Of a stretch of 64,000 bases of DNA, positions 63,864 to 64,000 are shown piece after piece. The DNA lies in NCBI GenBank assembly GCA_021397835.1, contig JAJFZO010000889.1, forward strand, positions 620,001 to 684,000, written 5' to 3'. The stretch is from Moringa oleifera (lineage: Eukaryota; Streptophyta; Magnoliopsida; Brassicales; Moringaceae). The first letter of the stretch is position 1; each line of letters starts with the position of its first letter. The translations under genes and the position numbers were made by a program. Under the pieces are notes generated by a model that was given only the letters and a program-made list of their open reading frames with translations, did no database searches and was not told the DNA's origin.

Positions 63864-64000
63864 GTAGGTGCTTGCTTTTTACTTCAATTCTTGGACACTA
63901 AGAAGGTGACTTGGAAAAGGGAAAAGGAAATGCTTAATGTTTCAATCACTAATTGCCTCTTGTTTTCTTGAGATTTTGTCTAATCCGACGACTCTCTCTG
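63864..64000. other. 3' flank of FAS1 gene
   Basis: No further feature before the window ends. Confidence 0.6.

Noticed and set aside
1..64000. tRNA, rRNA, bacterial-type operon, organellar insert or integrated plant virus
   Set aside because: I saw no cloverleaf with conserved A/B boxes, no rRNA core sequence, no organellar gene order and no viral replicase or coat genes beyond LTR retrotransposons. I could not run a covariance or profile search.

Overview
This 64 kb window is nuclear DNA from a flowering plant, almost certainly a eudicot. The evidence is short GT-AG introns, AT-rich intergenic DNA, plant-specific gene families (plastid pyruvate dehydrogenase E1-alpha, NPH3/BTB, cinnamyl-alcohol/mannitol dehydrogenase, FAS1 proteins) and a heavy load of plant Ty1/copia and Ty3/gypsy remnants. 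I cannot name the species. No rRNA, tRNA, CRISPR array or bacterial-style operon was seen.

Layout, left to right. 1-2.2 kb is AT-rich and empty. 2.2-13.7 kb (+) holds a NYN + LOTUS putative mitochondrial nuclease (MNU1/MNU2 family); its second intron carries a complete but old 6-kb copia element with a TAGGG target-site duplication. 15.8-17.8 kb (-) is a nine-exon Mediator subunit 26c gene, convergent with the nuclease. 20.8-21.4 kb has a decayed coiled-coil ORF. 22.4-29.2 kb (-) is a broken ARP1/RBM24-like RRM pseudogene, with a much younger copia element (23.7-28.7 kb, TSD AAGAG) inserted 9 nt past one of its splice donors. 30.4-33.3 kb (-) is a gypsy relic. 34.6-37.5 kb (+) is plastid PDH E1-alpha. 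38.6-41.6 kb (-) is a partial COG4 pseudogene. 42-44.9 kb (+) is a copia relic followed by a decayed ~51-bp minisatellite. 45.8-47.5 kb and 54.1-56.0 kb (+) are two paralogous FAD monooxygenases with matching exon structure, separated by AT-rich repeat DNA and a BTB/NPH3 gene (51.7-53.4 kb, +). 58.8-62.5 kb (+) is a CAD/mannitol-dehydrogenase-type alcohol dehydrogenase. 63.0-63.9 kb (+) is a secreted single-exon FAS1-domain protein.

The intact genes are ordinary, independently transcribed plant genes: organelle RNA processing, transcription, plastid acetyl-CoA supply, oxidative metabolism, E3-adaptor signalling, phenolic or polyol metabolism, and cell wall or extracellular matrix. They do not form an operon-like pathway. 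The most interesting signals are in how mobile elements, pseudogenes and repeats have reshaped the locus. One is a gag-pol frame free of indels but carrying six stops. A second is a retroelement landing almost on a splice donor. Others are a perfect single-T-loop G-quadruplex motif and a possible intron-retention isoform in the nuclease gene, and an unrecognised AT-rich repeat lying downstream of both monooxygenase copies. I found no convincing novel defence or biosynthetic system.
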